Shown here piece after piece: positions 1-10,738 of a DNA stretch of 64,000 nt; position 1 is the stretch's first letter; each line of letters starts with the position of its first letter. This stretch comes from Ctena decussata (lineage: Eukaryota; Mollusca; Bivalvia; Lucinida; Lucinidae). A program made the translations under genes and the position numbers. The stretch spans positions 1,054,501 to 1,118,500 of the forward strand of contig OZ022510.1 of assembly GCA_963989385.1 (NCBI GenBank), read 5' to 3'. The notes under the pieces were generated by a model. It made no database searches. It saw only the letters and a program-made list of their open reading frames with translations, and was not told the DNA's origin.

Positions 1-60
1 GATTTTCGCTATTTTTAATTTTTGCAGTTAGCAACATGCGCGAAAAGCAAAACTGCTTCT

Positions 61-138
61 TTTTCACTTGAGCTAGTTCGTTCATCAACCTGCGGCAGGG
101 CCGCTACAGGTTAATGAAAGAACTGGCTCAAGTGAAAA
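61..138. repeat. Inverted repeat (hairpin)
   Basis: Arms of about 32 bp, 61-92 and 107-138, begin TTTTCACTTGAGC and end in the near-complement. The loop is G/C-rich. Confidence 0.75.
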
Positions 139-1660
139 GTACCAACAATTACCGTAGCAAACAGATGCAAAATATATGGACACTGTGTCTACAGAAGATA
201 CTTTGTAAGAAACTGGAAATTATTTCGTGACTTTAATATTTGGGTTTTCTAAGTGACCGCAAAATACCTCAAAAAATGGAAAACAGCGAAAATTATCTTG
301 CATACGGTATTATGAGGCATCGCTGCAAGCTTCTCACAATAGTTTTGTCCATGTAAATAAACACGATGATCCAACTGAAAACGAAAACATCCTTGAGTTT
401 TGCATAAAACAGGTTTAAAAATGATTTAGGTCATTTTATTTGGTGACTTAAATTACCTGCTTTTGAACATATAAACTTAGATAAACTGGGAAAAATACAA
501 TGTACAAGCATGGGGCTCCATTTACTGTCCCGCATTTGTTTATATGGCATCGCTCAATGGGGAACTGAGAAGATAAATTGTATTTTGTGGAGTGATATGT
601 GGTGTTTCAAAACATGTTCTCCATACTTTTTGCCACTTAAATAGGTCAATATATTCACATCAACTCGTATTTTATCACCAAATATGAAGGTTGAAGTGCT
701 TTTTGTAATGATTTATGTTGAGACCTTTTTATCACTGATAGGATTACGGAGACTTTACTTAAAGAGAAGACTGAAATGACAGTTCTATTTATCGTGTGAA
801 CAAAGAAAAGAATGTGAAATAGAAACAATATTGGCATGCAATATTATTGTACATCAGACAATATTTCTTCTCAAGAAACAATGTTGTAGGGTGATGGCAT
901 TTTAAAAATCTTTCGATGTTTTGTCATTGACCCGCTTTTGACACTTGTTTCTCAAAAATTACATTACACAATTATGATCCCATGTTAATTTCAGCCAAAC
1001 ATAATTTGAAATAGAGATGAAAATCGCAACAAATGACCAATCTATAGAAAACCCTGTACAGACACTGCCCTTAACCCTTAACCTGCTGAATAAATTAAAA
1101 TGCCATGATTTAATACTTTGAATTTGATGCAATTTATTGCTATAGTCCGGCCGCGATAAGTTGGCAATGTTATTGTTTTGTGTTTATTTTGATTTTGTGA
1201 CCAACTGGCTATATAGCAGAGTTCAGCTTATCCAACTCAAGGGAACGAAAGAATAAAATTTGAATAGTTTTGTTACTATTTTGTTGTCAATGATATTTCT
1301 TAAACCAGAGGCAGTTCCTGTCTTTAAGCTTTCAAAAAGTGTCATTTAGATAAATTAGAACTGCAAGTTAACCGTAATGTGCCATCATGACCATAGATCA
1401 AGAAGTTACATGAACTGCACCGTAATGATAGTACAGGTACTGTTGACAAAAAAAATGTAAACAAAACATTGCCACTATAGCGTGACCGACCTATAATATA
1501 TTTAGAATCGACAGGTCAAAAGAATATCTTGTAATCAAAATTAATTTTATATAGTAAAACCTCTAGAGTCTGGACTACTAGAGATATGAAAGTTCAGCAT
1601 AAACTACTGGTTAATGAAATGTCCATTTTCATTGAAAAGTATTCAAATACATTTGCAAGG
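139..1660. other. AT-rich stretch with no recognisable feature
   Basis: Both strands are full of stops, and no repeat family recognised elsewhere in the window was seen. The 60-codon minus-strand frame at 655-837 has no support. Confidence 0.5.
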
Positions 1661-1670
1661 TATTTGTATT

Positions 1671-1826
1671 TTTAGCTCGCCTGAACAAAGTTCAGGAAGA
1701 GCTATTGCACTACCCCCGGCGTTAGCGGCGGCGTTAGCTAAATGTTAAAGTTTTATGTTAAAGTTTTTTATATGATGGGCAAGGCGCAGTCAGGCGAGCT
1801 ATCCTGTCCCTGTGACAGGTCTTGTT
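1671..1826 (-). mobile_element. Internally deleted HINE-like element
   Basis: Read on the minus strand it starts AACAAGACCTGTCACAGG and ends with the hairpin CCTGAACTTTGTTCAGG, then CGAGCTAAA. Both ends match the 19855-22430 element, but almost the whole tandem core is missing. It is flanked by TATTTGTATT on both sides (1661-1670 and 1826-1835). That may be a target duplication or local AT repetition. Confidence 0.6.
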
Positions 1827-2100
1827 ATTTGTATTCTGTCTTCTTAAATTACTAAGTATTTGTATTTGAATACTTTTGAAAGTATTCGACCCCAAGTCTG
1901 ATTAGCACTGTAGGTCCTTGCCCTACTTTTATCTAAATAAGTAGGGCACCCTGACACTTGAAGTTATAAACAGCACCATCGCCCGACCACCACTCCCAAT
2001 ACGAAGAATTTTATAATTCTAGTTTGAAGTGCAACACATAATGTTGCACTGTATGGGGAGCCTTTTTACTATTTACTTCATATTTATGGACATACATTAA

Positions 2101-2300
2101 TTGACTTATTGATATCCATAATTCTATTTTTGGATATCCATAATATGATTTTTGGATATCAATAAATCAATTTTTGCATAGTCATAAATAACTAGGGATA
2201 TTCAATATCATTTTGTGATGTCCATAAATGATTATTGGATATCCAGATATCCATAAATAGAATAATGGATATCCAATAATGAATTATGGATCTCCAAAAA
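2101..2300. repeat. Cluster of GGATATCC palindromes
   Basis: About eight close variants of TGGATATCCATAAT occur in both orientations, separated by short A/T stretches. Neighbouring copies can pair with each other. No gene is associated. Confidence 0.6.
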
Positions 2301-2472
2301 TAGGGAATAGATAGTTATTACGACAGCTCTTAAAACTGGACTCCGTTTAAAGCTGGTTGGAAAAGTATGGAACTACTAATCAAAACTGATTCTGGGCAGA
2401 AATGACTAGACGAAAACAATCACACACTGTATGACAATATTTATTGAGTTACCACATGACCAGATTATTTAT

Positions 2473-4621
2473 AACAAGTAGCCCAAAGGGCAACAATTGC
2501 TCACCTGAGAGACATTGTAAACCTATAGGGATATTTAAGATGCTCAAGGGCAGCTAACTCCACAGTCAGTGGTCCAATCAGGCTGAAAATTAAACTCATC
2601 CAAAACATTATGTATGCCCTCATTTAATATATGCAAGTTTAAAAAGTATCCGATCAAGAGCACAATAGACAGAGCTGTCAAGGGCAGCTAACTTCATAGT
2701 GGTTGGCCTGAACTAGCCAAAATTTGAACTTGTTTAAGATATTATGCATTTCCTCATTACCTGCAAGTTTGAAATGGATCGGATCAGCAGAAACCAAGAA
2801 AAAGTGGCGACATTGATTTTTTGGATGCTCAGGGCAGGTACTCCATAGTCAGTGGTGAGATCTAGCCGAAATGCTAACTAATCCAAGCTTTTATGCATAT
2901 CCTCATTACCTGCAAGTATGAAGAGGATCCGATGAAAAATGAAAATGTGATGACGCTGTTTTCTCCATTATAAGACTATGGGATTTTTTTTCAAACGCTC
3001 AAGGGCAGCAAACTCCATAGTCTGTGCTCGAATCCGGCCAAATTTCGAACTCATCCAAGCTCTTATGTATGTCATCATTACCTGCAAGTATGATAAGGAT
3101 CTAATCAAAAACCTTGATTGCAGCACCCTGAAAGTCAAACTTGCTCGAGATATTGTCATGCCCTACATTTGTGTGAATTTATTTTAGAATCCGTTGAGAA
3201 ATGTAGGTGCTAGAGGGATGACAAAGTTTTTCTAAAAATAGCCACAGTGACCTCGACCTTGGGCACAGCATCCTGAAGGTCAAACTTGCTTGAGGTATTG
3301 TCATACCCTACATTTGTGTCAAGTTATTTCAAAATCCATGGAGAAATGAAGGTGCTAGGGCGATGACAAAGTTTTTCTAAAAATAGCCACAGTGACCTTG
3401 ACCTTGGGCACAGCACCCTGACAGCCGAACTTGCTCGAGATATTGTCATGCCCTACATTTGTGTGAATTTATTTTAAAATCCATTGAGAAATGTAGGTGC
3501 TAGAGCGCTGACAAAGTTTTTCTAAAAATAGCCACAGTGACCTTGACCTTGGGGGCAGCACCCTGGAAGTCGAACTTGCTTGAGACATTGTCATACCCTA
3601 CATTTGTGTCAAGTTATTTCAAAATCCATGGAGAAATGAAGACGCTAGGGCGATGACAAAGTTTTTCTAAAAATAGCCACAGTGACCTTGACCTTGGGCA
3701 CAGCACCCTGAAAGTCGAACTTGCTCGAGATATTGTCAAGCCCTACATTTGTGTGAAGTTATTTTAAAATCCATTGAGAAATGTACGTGCTAGAGCGCTG
3801 ACAAAGTTTTTCTAAAAATAGCCACAGTGACCTTCACCTTGGGCGCAGCATCCTGAAAGTCGAACTTGCTCGAGATATTGTCACGCCCTACATTTGTGTG
3901 AAGTTATTTTAAAATCTGTTGAGAAATGTAGGCAATAGAGCGATGACAAAGTTTTTCTAAAAATATGTGATGACGTTGTTTTCTCCATTACAACACTATG
4001 GGATTTTTTCTAAACGCTCAAGGGCAGCTAACTCCGTAGTCTGTGCTCGAATCCGGCCAAATTTCGAATTCATCCAAGCTCTTATGTATGTCATCATTAC
4101 CTGCAAGTATAATAAGGATCTAAGCAAAAAAAAATTGGGAAAACGTGATGACGCCATTTTCCCCATTATAACCCTATGGGATTTTTTTTTCAAACGCTCA
4201 AGGGCAGCTAACTCCGTAGTCTGTGCTCGAATCCGGCCAAATTTCGAACTCATCCAAGCTCTTATGTATGTCACCATTACCTGCAAGTATGATAAGGATC
4301 TAATCAAAAACAGTCGAGAAAAGGTGATGACGCCGTTTTCCCCATTATAACCCTATGGGGGCTATCTGTTGCCATGGAAACCAGAGTTCTGAGCTGATCT
4401 GCACCAAAACCTAATGCAGCCTTTCCCCCACCCCAATGATGCTTCAGATAAAATTTGATTGCAATCGGCCCACTGGTTTCTGAGATATTTATGTTTGAAA
4501 GTGTTGACGCACGCACGCACGCACGCACCCACGCACCCACCCACCCACGCACGGACGGACGACGGCTCGACTCCCATCCTATAAGCTCACCTCTGAGCCT
4601 TCGGCTCAGGTGAGCTAAAAA
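2473..4621 (+). mobile_element. Pearl/HINE-type non-autonomous element, copy 1
   Basis: It begins AACAAGTAGCCCAAAGGGC, followed by GCTCACCTGAG. Two tandem-repeat domains make up the core: about 175-bp units around 2945-3115, 3967-4130 and 4140-4315, and a 145-bp unit at 3242-3966. A run of ACGC/ACGG (4501-4562) and the hairpin GAGCCTTCGGCTC plus AGGTGAGCTAAAA close the element. Pearl elements of oysters, now grouped with non-autonomous Helentrons, have this layout. The class assignment is inference, as the helicase-bearing partner is not here. Confidence 0.7.
3242..3966 (+). repeat. 145-bp tandem repeat, five copies
   Basis: The copies start with CCACAGTGACCTTGACC at 3242, 3387, 3532, 3677 and 3822, exactly 145 bp apart. 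Each carries TGACCTTGACCTT, that is AGGTCA-type half-sites on the minus strand. Confidence 0.9.
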
Positions 4622-4669
4622 TACTGCCAAAAAGTCAGGACGCAAATTATCTAAATGCTAGCAATCATT

Positions 4670-5066
4670 AATGAGCTGAGACACGAGAAAACCAACAAAG
4701 TGGTCATGTGCCCAGTGCAGACTCTGATCAGCCTGGGCATCTCGTGTTGTGGCTATCGTGTACTATAAACATTGATGATGAAAGCTGTGTGTGCAGGGTT
4801 AACACAGTCTGGGAAACACATCTGGAAAACAAATGAGCCGCGACACGAGAAAACCAACAATGTGGTTGTGTGCTCAGCGCAGACTCAGATCAGCCTAGGC
4901 ATCTGCCCAGTCTGATCAGACTCTTCGCTAAGCACCTAAAGGGTAGCTAAGGGTCTAAGCTACCTGCATGTGGACAGCGAAGACTCTGATCAGACTGGGC
5001 GGATACCCAGGCTGATCTGAGTTTGTGCTGGGGGCACAACCACTTTGATTTTTCGTGTTGCGGCTC
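4670..5066. mobile_element. Palindromic MITE, GAGCCGCGACACGAG family (fragment and full copy)
   Basis: A left-end fragment lies at 4670-4752 and a full copy at 4835-5066. The full copy reads GAGCCGCGACACGAGAAAAC inward from the left and nearly the same inward from the right on the other strand. The arms hold CAGATCAGCCTGGGCATC and its complement, so the whole element folds on itself. Other copies are at 5762, 9796, 23816, 58237 and 63474. Confidence 0.8.
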
Positions 5067-5091
5067 AAATTTCTTTAGGAAATTTTGTAGT

Positions 5092-5325
5092 TGGGTGGGG
5101 AAAGCAACTGACTCAAGAGCCAGAGGTGGTGGATTTGAAATCTGGGCTGGCCTGATATTTTCTTTCTTACTCTGATTCAAGAAGGGCAGTTGTCAGTTAG
5201 TACTGGTCAACCGCTTAGGTCTAAGCCTGCCCAGGAACAGAGTGGTTAGGTTAACTGACTGTCTCGACATGACCATAGCTCTTTACCGTGGCCGTAAAGC
5301 AACAAAACTCCTACTACTACTTTGG
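5092..5325 (+). mobile_element. tRNA-derived SINE
   Basis: The head has tRNA-like A and B box regions (AGCAACTGACTCAAGAGCC, then GGATTTGAAATC). The body has GAAGGGCAGTTGTCAGTTAG and TAACTGACTGTCTCGACATG, and the 3' end is ACTCCTACTACTACT. The body and tail recur inverted at 17898-18085. Confidence 0.6.
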
Positions 5326-5735
5326 GAAATTTGAAAAGGACTTGAAAAAATTGGGAAAAAGTCTGGAAATTTGTAAATTAATTGCTACAGCAGTCTTCAG
5401 AAGATATACTTACTCCCTTTAAGGGTAAAAGATGTACAATATCTACTGATTAAAACTTAAAACAAGGTTTGCATTGGGAAGAACATCCAGTTGGTTATGG
5501 CACTTAACGAATGGCCAGGACAGCTTACACTTCTGCTCAGTCCGATCAGGACCTCTGCTGTTCTTTAGCAATGTTCTTGAAAGAAATGTTCATCACAAAA
5601 TAGTAAGCAAGAATGGATTTTTCCACCTATATGTGAAAACTGTGCCAGTTGATCATCTGTTCCGTGGGCAAGATGTTCCTTAAAATTTTTGTTGATTTTA
5701 ATACAGATAAGGGTTTACAATTCCAACAGATATCA

Positions 5736-6161
5736 GGGCTCCAGATAAGACGGAATAATTTGAGCCCCAACACGAGAAAACCAACCATCTGGTTGTGCGC
5801 CCTGCCCAGACTCTGATCGGCCTGGGCATCCACCTAGTCTGGTCAGACTCTTTGCTAAGCCCTTAAAAGGTAGCTAAAGGATTAAGCTACCCCCATGCAG
5901 ACAGCGAAGACTCTGATCAGACTGGGCAGATGCCCAGGCTGATCCGAGTCTGCCCTGGGTGCACAGCCACTTTGTTGGTTTTCTCGTGTCTTGGCTAATT
6001 AAGGGTTAATTATCAGTGTTCTACTGTAACTGCTGAAAAAGATAAATTGTGACCCGATGAGACGGTTCTAACGAGGAGTTACTACATATGTTTTTGTTGA
6101 GAAATAAATTTAAAATGATCTCAGAATTGTCCTCAAAATTCCACCTTATCTGGAGCTCTGG
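5736..6161. mobile_element. Palindromic MITE of the GCTCCAGATAAG family, split by another MITE
   Basis: The left end GGGCTCCAGATAAGACGG and right end CACCTTATCTGGAGCTCTGG are complementary. The middle keeps GAGACGGTTCTAACGAGG. A copy of the GAGCCGCGACACGAG family (5762-5997) is inserted in the left arm, so it is younger. Confidence 0.75.
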
Positions 6162-6502
6162 ACATGCATATCAAGAGGGAAAATTTCATTTTCTTGGAAC
6201 AAACAGAAAAAAGAAGTAACTACATGAGGAAGGAATTAGGTTGTGGAAAACAGCAGTTTGGAGTGAATGAAATATAACGTAAAATTATCAGAATTTCCTT
6301 TTGCACACTATGGCAAGAAACAAACGTTCACACTCAACAGATAACTTTCAAACAGCTGATCAATCATTCACAGCCAACATTCAGTCAATCTCCCAGCTTG
6401 TAAAATTCATCCCAACTAGCATTTAAACTCATCACTATCATTTTAAATGCACTGCTAACCTTCAAAGTGGCTACTAACATTCAAACTAGGAGCTAACTAA
6501 CA

Positions 6503-7900
6503 TTCAACCAGTGACCTATAAATACAGTGACTCGCGTCTTCACCTTTCGGTCCAAAGAGGCGTGTCGCGCATGCGTCTGCAGCGCCTCCTACCGGAGCGC
6601 CATTTTTAATACAAGCTGAAAAAGCTTGAAATTCTATCAAAAGTTAACGGCGTGCATCGCCCATTTTATCGGTGTTTTCATAGTGAAATTATTATGCAAC
6701 GATAAGGTAAGCTTTGAATTTTATAATGATGTATTAGAATATAAGTTTTGTGATAATTTTGCTTGGTTTTGGAGCTCATTTTTAACGATGTAAATTGAGA
6801 AACATTGGTCACTCGAAAGAAAATGGCGACGCCGTCGTAAAAACCATCACTTCTTTTACGATGTACTCCGTCGTTAATAAGGTTTGAGGTAATATTTAAG
6901 CATTAGGAAACGGAAGGGAAAGGACCTAAATGTTGTTTAATATCATTTTCATGACAATTATTTACTATCATGATGGTCTTATGACAGTATAAAAATATGC
7001 TTATTTAGGAAAGTAGCGAAAATCGGCAAATCAGGATGTTCAAAACCCCACTCCCCCGTTTTTTAATAAGGCTCCCAAAATAACTATTTTTGAGCCTCGA
7101 AATGATATTTTTCATAAAGTTGAATGCCTTGTTAATTGTTTGAGTGCTATTTTATGCAATTTCGTGCCAATTCAATGGGTCAAAATAATCTTAAAATAAA
7201 ATTTGTTTTTCACAGTTTTCGCCATACAACAATGAGGTCAGAGGGTTGGTTAGTTATGCATTGAAGAATTGTCACATCAATTAAAATTAACCCCAAAACC
7301 AAGCAAAATAATTACAAAACTTCCTATTCTAATACATCATCATAAAATTCAAAGCTTACCTTAACGTTGAATAGTAATTTGATTACGTAAACATTAATGA
7401 AATGGGCGATTCACGTCGATAATTTCTGATAGAAATTCCAACCCACTCAGCTTAATTAAAACCTATGTCACTGACTTCCTTCAATTTTCAATGCATGCAT
7501 ATTCTCCTAAGTAAGAGAGAGTCAAGATCAAAATCCTAATCCAAATGCATAATAAAACAAGTTTCCCGTATTAATATTGAAAAGCCCTCCAGCCCGTTTT
7601 TTTTTTTTTTTAACTACGTCAAGTAAAACTACCGTATAAAAACTTGGCAAGTTTGGTATCAAAATTTCGGAAATTGAGTACACAATTTAACGCAAACATT
7701 TGTAAGAACACATGATTTATACAGATAAAATAAAACAATGATAATATTAAAATATTTCTAGATGCGAAATAAGCGGTCGATAGAATTATCGATTTTTTCA
7801 GCCACTCACCTGTGCAGCGGCACGACAAGCGTCTATTGGAAAATACCTAAATTTAACTGGAGATGCGAGTCACTCTAATATATAGGTCACTGATTCAACC
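6503..7900. mobile_element. Foldback element, about 1.4 kb, with long diverged inverted arms
   Basis: The outer ends TTCAACCAGTGACCTATAAA and its counterpart near 7860-7899 are inverted copies. An inner arm at about 6605-6790 (AAGGTAAGCTTTGAATTTTA) recurs inverted at about 7290-7455. The left arm is CpG-rich with GCGCATGCG and short GGCG-rich stretches. No transposase frame is visible. Both inner arms include AAGGTAAGC, which looks like a splice donor. Confidence 0.65.
6567..6576 (+). promoter_or_regulatory. NRF-1-like site GCGCATGCGT
   Basis: It is a one-mismatch match to the NRF-1 palindrome GCGCATGCGC, in a local CpG-rich patch of the foldback element's left arm. A donor-like GATAAG|GTAAGC lies about 130 bp downstream. 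Whether it drives a transcript cannot be judged. Confidence 0.3.
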
Positions 7901-8221
7901 ACCCTTTCACAACTTAATCAGATACATTTTCTGACAGATTTTTCCTGGTCAGTCTGAGCACACATCCACACTAGCCAAAGCAAATGACGTAATTATTCTC
8001 TGCTATGAAACAATGTTTCCCCTTCCGAAATTGCCCTTAATCTGTAAACCAGTCTTTTCCAAAACAATGCCAAAAAAACTAGATCCGTTCTATAAGATGG
8101 ATCTAGATTTTTGGGATTATTTTTGAAAAGAAACCCCATCTAATAGCAGAATTTTATAACTCTGATTTAGGTATTTGGCATTATTTAAGGAAGAGGAAAT
8201 CTCTGTTTTATAGCCAAAGTA

Positions 8222-9089
8222 AGGGACGAGTCATTTATTTTCAGGTGGGGGGGTCGGGTACATTTTCATACGAGTCCCCAAAATTTTTCCGACCCCCCCA
8301 GTCTCACCAGAATTTTTTTTCCGACCCCCCCAGATAGGTGACAAAAAACTTTATGACCCCCCCACCATCCCAACTTTCCAGCTACCCTTCACCCACATAC
8401 TGCATTACCTTTAAGTCAGACCTCAATCCAACCTGTATGAAACACAAAGAACATTTTCTTACTTTGACAGGTTGATAAATCATGCACATTAATGGTCTTC
8501 AACTTTTGTCAGCATATTTTGATATTTCTCACTTTTTCTTCCTGCATATGGCCATACACTATCTGTTGTTGAATGTCCAATAAAACTGGTAATAATAGTA
8601 ATGGAGGGGGGTCTGGGGGCGCAGCCCCCAGAAGCCACAATAGCTTTGCTGATGACAAGGCAACTGGAAAGCTGATATCACAAATGCAGGCATTAAATAA
8701 TCCAGAACAAAATCATCTGGTCTACATGATTTTAGAGACAATTGCATACTGTCTTACTAGCAAATTTATGAGAAATATCTTTTTTTTGATACGAAGTGGT
8801 CAAGTTTTATGTGTCAGTTCTATAAATGTCTCTCAGCTTGAGTTTAAGTTAACAAGAATATAAGTAAGGGGGTCTGGGGGGCTTTGCCCCCCCAGAAGCT
8901 GAGGCATTTTTAAAAAAAAAGAAGACTGATGGAAGAATTCTGACCCCCCCAATATGCCGAATAAAATATATGACCCCCCCTGCTCCATGGCTTTTTTATT
9001 TCCGACCCCCCCAGTACATCACAAAAAAAAATTCCGACCCCCCCTAAATGTACCCGACCCCCCCACCTGACAATAAATGACTCGTCCCT
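8222..9089. mobile_element. TIR element with C/G-tract subterminal repeats
   Basis: The ends AGGGACGAGTCATTTATT and its complement AATAAATGACTCGTCCCT bound 868 bp. Subterminal blocks repeat CCGACCCCCCCAG and GACCCCCCCAC at both ends, and inner inverted copies read GGGGTCTGGGGGCGCAGCCC and GGGGGGCTTTGCCCCCCC. The 96-codon plus-strand frame at 8573-8863 does not resemble a known transposase. The flanking TA on each side is uncertain as a target duplication. Confidence 0.75.
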
Positions 9090-9312
9090 AAATACCTTGA
9101 TTCATGTACATTTTGTCATGTTATTTTCTTATTTGTTCCAAACACACATCTAAACTAGCAAAAGCACATAAGGAATAAAGCTCAACACCAGTTGTCATAG
9201 CAACAATTTCATCTTTGACCTTTGACGTATTTTTCTTTTGATGTTACGTTTGCCGTCTTGTTGCTCTTCTTTTGATCCTATACTGTGGGTAATCTGTAAT
9301 TAAAATTGAACT

Positions 9313-9537
9313 ACAGTCAACTCTCGACATCTCAGAGTTGAAGTTCTCCCAAACTTCTGATATGTCAAAGTAAATTTTCTGGTACTAGAAAATCTACTTT
9401 GAGATATCAGTAGTTTGAGTTAACAGGAGTTGAATTATACAGGAATTAAACAGGTTTGTCCTAGCTATAGTCTTTATAATAGAAGATACTTTGAGATATC
9501 AGTGTTTGAGATATCGAGAGTTGACTGAATTAATATA
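9313..9537. mobile_element. Palindromic MITE, ACAGTCAACTC family
   Basis: The left ACAGTCAACTCTCGACATCT and right GATATCGAGAGTTGACTG ends are complementary. Internal palindromes include TTTTCTGGTACTAGAAAA. Relatives are at 27735, 33348, 38838 and 40877. Confidence 0.75.
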
Positions 9538-9795
9538 CTTGAAAATTCTTAAGATTTGTGTGCTACTGATTTTCTTGAGTTTTGTAATAAAGAAAATTGC
9601 GTAAAATAGATGTATGTGAAATTTTAATTCTGCTGTTTTAACAGTCATATTTTGCAGTGTTAACATATTTTGCAATGCTATCATATGATACAGGAAAGAC
9701 TCTTGTGAAAATTTAATGTTACGAAATTTAGACCGAAGGCAAACCTGAAAAGTTATTACTGTAGAAATTTTAACACCTAAAACAATTACCATTAT

Positions 9796-10034
9796 TGAAC
9801 CGCTACACAACAAAACCAACAAAGTGGCATGTGCGCCCAGCAAAGACTCAGATCAGCCTGGGCATCCGCCCAGTCTGATCGACTCTTCGCTGTCCGTATG
9901 GAGCTAGCTTAGACTCTTAGCTACCATTTTAAGCACATAGCGAAGACCCTGATCAGACTGGGTGGATGTCCAGGTTGATCTGAGTCTTGCTGGGCGCATA
10001 TGCCACTTTGTTGGTTTTGTTGTGTCGCTGCTCA
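9796..10034. mobile_element. Palindromic MITE, GAGCCGCGACACGAG family
   Basis: The ends TGAACCGCTACACAACAAAA and GTTTTGTTGTGTCGCTGCTC pair. The arms hold GATCAGCCTGGGCATCCGCC and its diverged complement. Confidence 0.8.
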
Positions 10035-10438
10035 ATTGAGCAGTTCGGTTTTACTATGCAGTTATGAGTCCAAAAGATGCAGACGGAATGTTGCAAACAG
10101 TGCAGACCCTGATCAGACTGGTCCTATAGGATATGGGTCTGCATTGATTGCAGACCAAATTGAATACTTAGTCCTAATAAACACCCCTGCTCTTATAAGC
10201 GCCCCTTCCTCTTTTCCATATATACTGTATTATTAACTTGCATAAATTCGGATGAGGTAGCTCTCTGAATGGAGTCTACTCCTTAAGGAAAGAATTTGCT
10301 CCTGGAGGAGCAAATTCTTTCCTTTAAGAGTTGACCCCCATCTCTTCAGAAAAGAGAGGCAAACGTAATAGAGTTACTTCTTCTGAAAGTATACTCATTC
10401 ACCTTAATACTGTTTATTAGAAGTGTTTTGCCAGTGCC
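10035..10438. other. Intergenic or 3'-flanking sequence with a small hairpin
   Basis: A palindrome at 10276-10330 centres on GAGGAGCAAATTCTTTCC and its complement. The same motif recurs at about 11155, 26310, 45485 and 46290, so it belongs to a small repeat family. Nothing else was seen. Confidence 0.5.
10413..10418 (-). terminator. Candidate polyadenylation signal AATAAA
   Basis: AATAAA lies on the minus strand 21 nt past the stop codon of the last predicted exon. The spacing is right for a very short 3' UTR. By itself a hexamer is common in AT-rich DNA. Confidence 0.4.
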
Positions 10439-10738
10439 TTAGTTACTACAACTAAGACTAATTAACCCCCCCCCCCCCCGCTCCCCCTTTGTAAAACCCA
10501 AAGCCCCTGGGGCATTTAATAGGATTAATATGGTATTTTTTTCATCATTATCATTATAATTATTACCATCATCACTATCCTCATCACTGTCCTCATATCT
10601 TCTTGCTGTTGAAGTTCTCTTTCTAAGAACCCTCTCAGGGGCCCTCGTTGATGACTGCCTCTTTCTGAGGGACATGACTGAAGCATCTGTGGTGGTCGAA
10701 GATTTACGTTTCATGCCAGGTCTTCTACTCTCTTCTTC
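10439..10738 (-). CDS. Repeat-exon gene, exon 11, probable terminal exon
   Basis: The acceptor CTCTATAG precedes GAAGAAGAG, which opens in phase 0 as EEESRRPG. The exon has two copies of an LRKR-x-S/T motif (SLRKRQSS and VLRKRTST) and then an acidic stretch (EDSDEDSDD). The frame stays open to TAA at 10439, and an AATAAA signal follows at 10418-10413, 21 nt beyond the stop. A donor-like G|GTAATA at 10567/10566, right after SDD, is an alternative end. The tail beyond it includes a long G run (C run on the plus strand, about 10467-10479) and looks non-coding, so the last 40 or so residues are doubtful. The acidic and basic blocks match the rest of the gene. Confidence 0.55.
   Translation of the reverse strand, partial: EEESRRPGMKRKSSTTTDASVMSLRKRQSSTRAPERVLRKRTSTARRYEDSDEDSDDGNNYNDNDEKNTILILLNAPGALGFTKGERGGGGLISLSCSN

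Noticed and set aside
3967..4350. 127-codon plus-strand frame with internal duplication
   Set aside because: The duplication is the HINE tandem core. Both strands are open by chance because the unit length keeps frame.
4501..4562. Possible CRISPR-like or regulatory array
   Set aside because: It is a plain ACGC/ACGG microsatellite inside a HINE-type element, with no spacers.
8573..8863. 96-codon plus-strand frame
   Set aside because: Interior of a TIR element, with no transposase motif seen.
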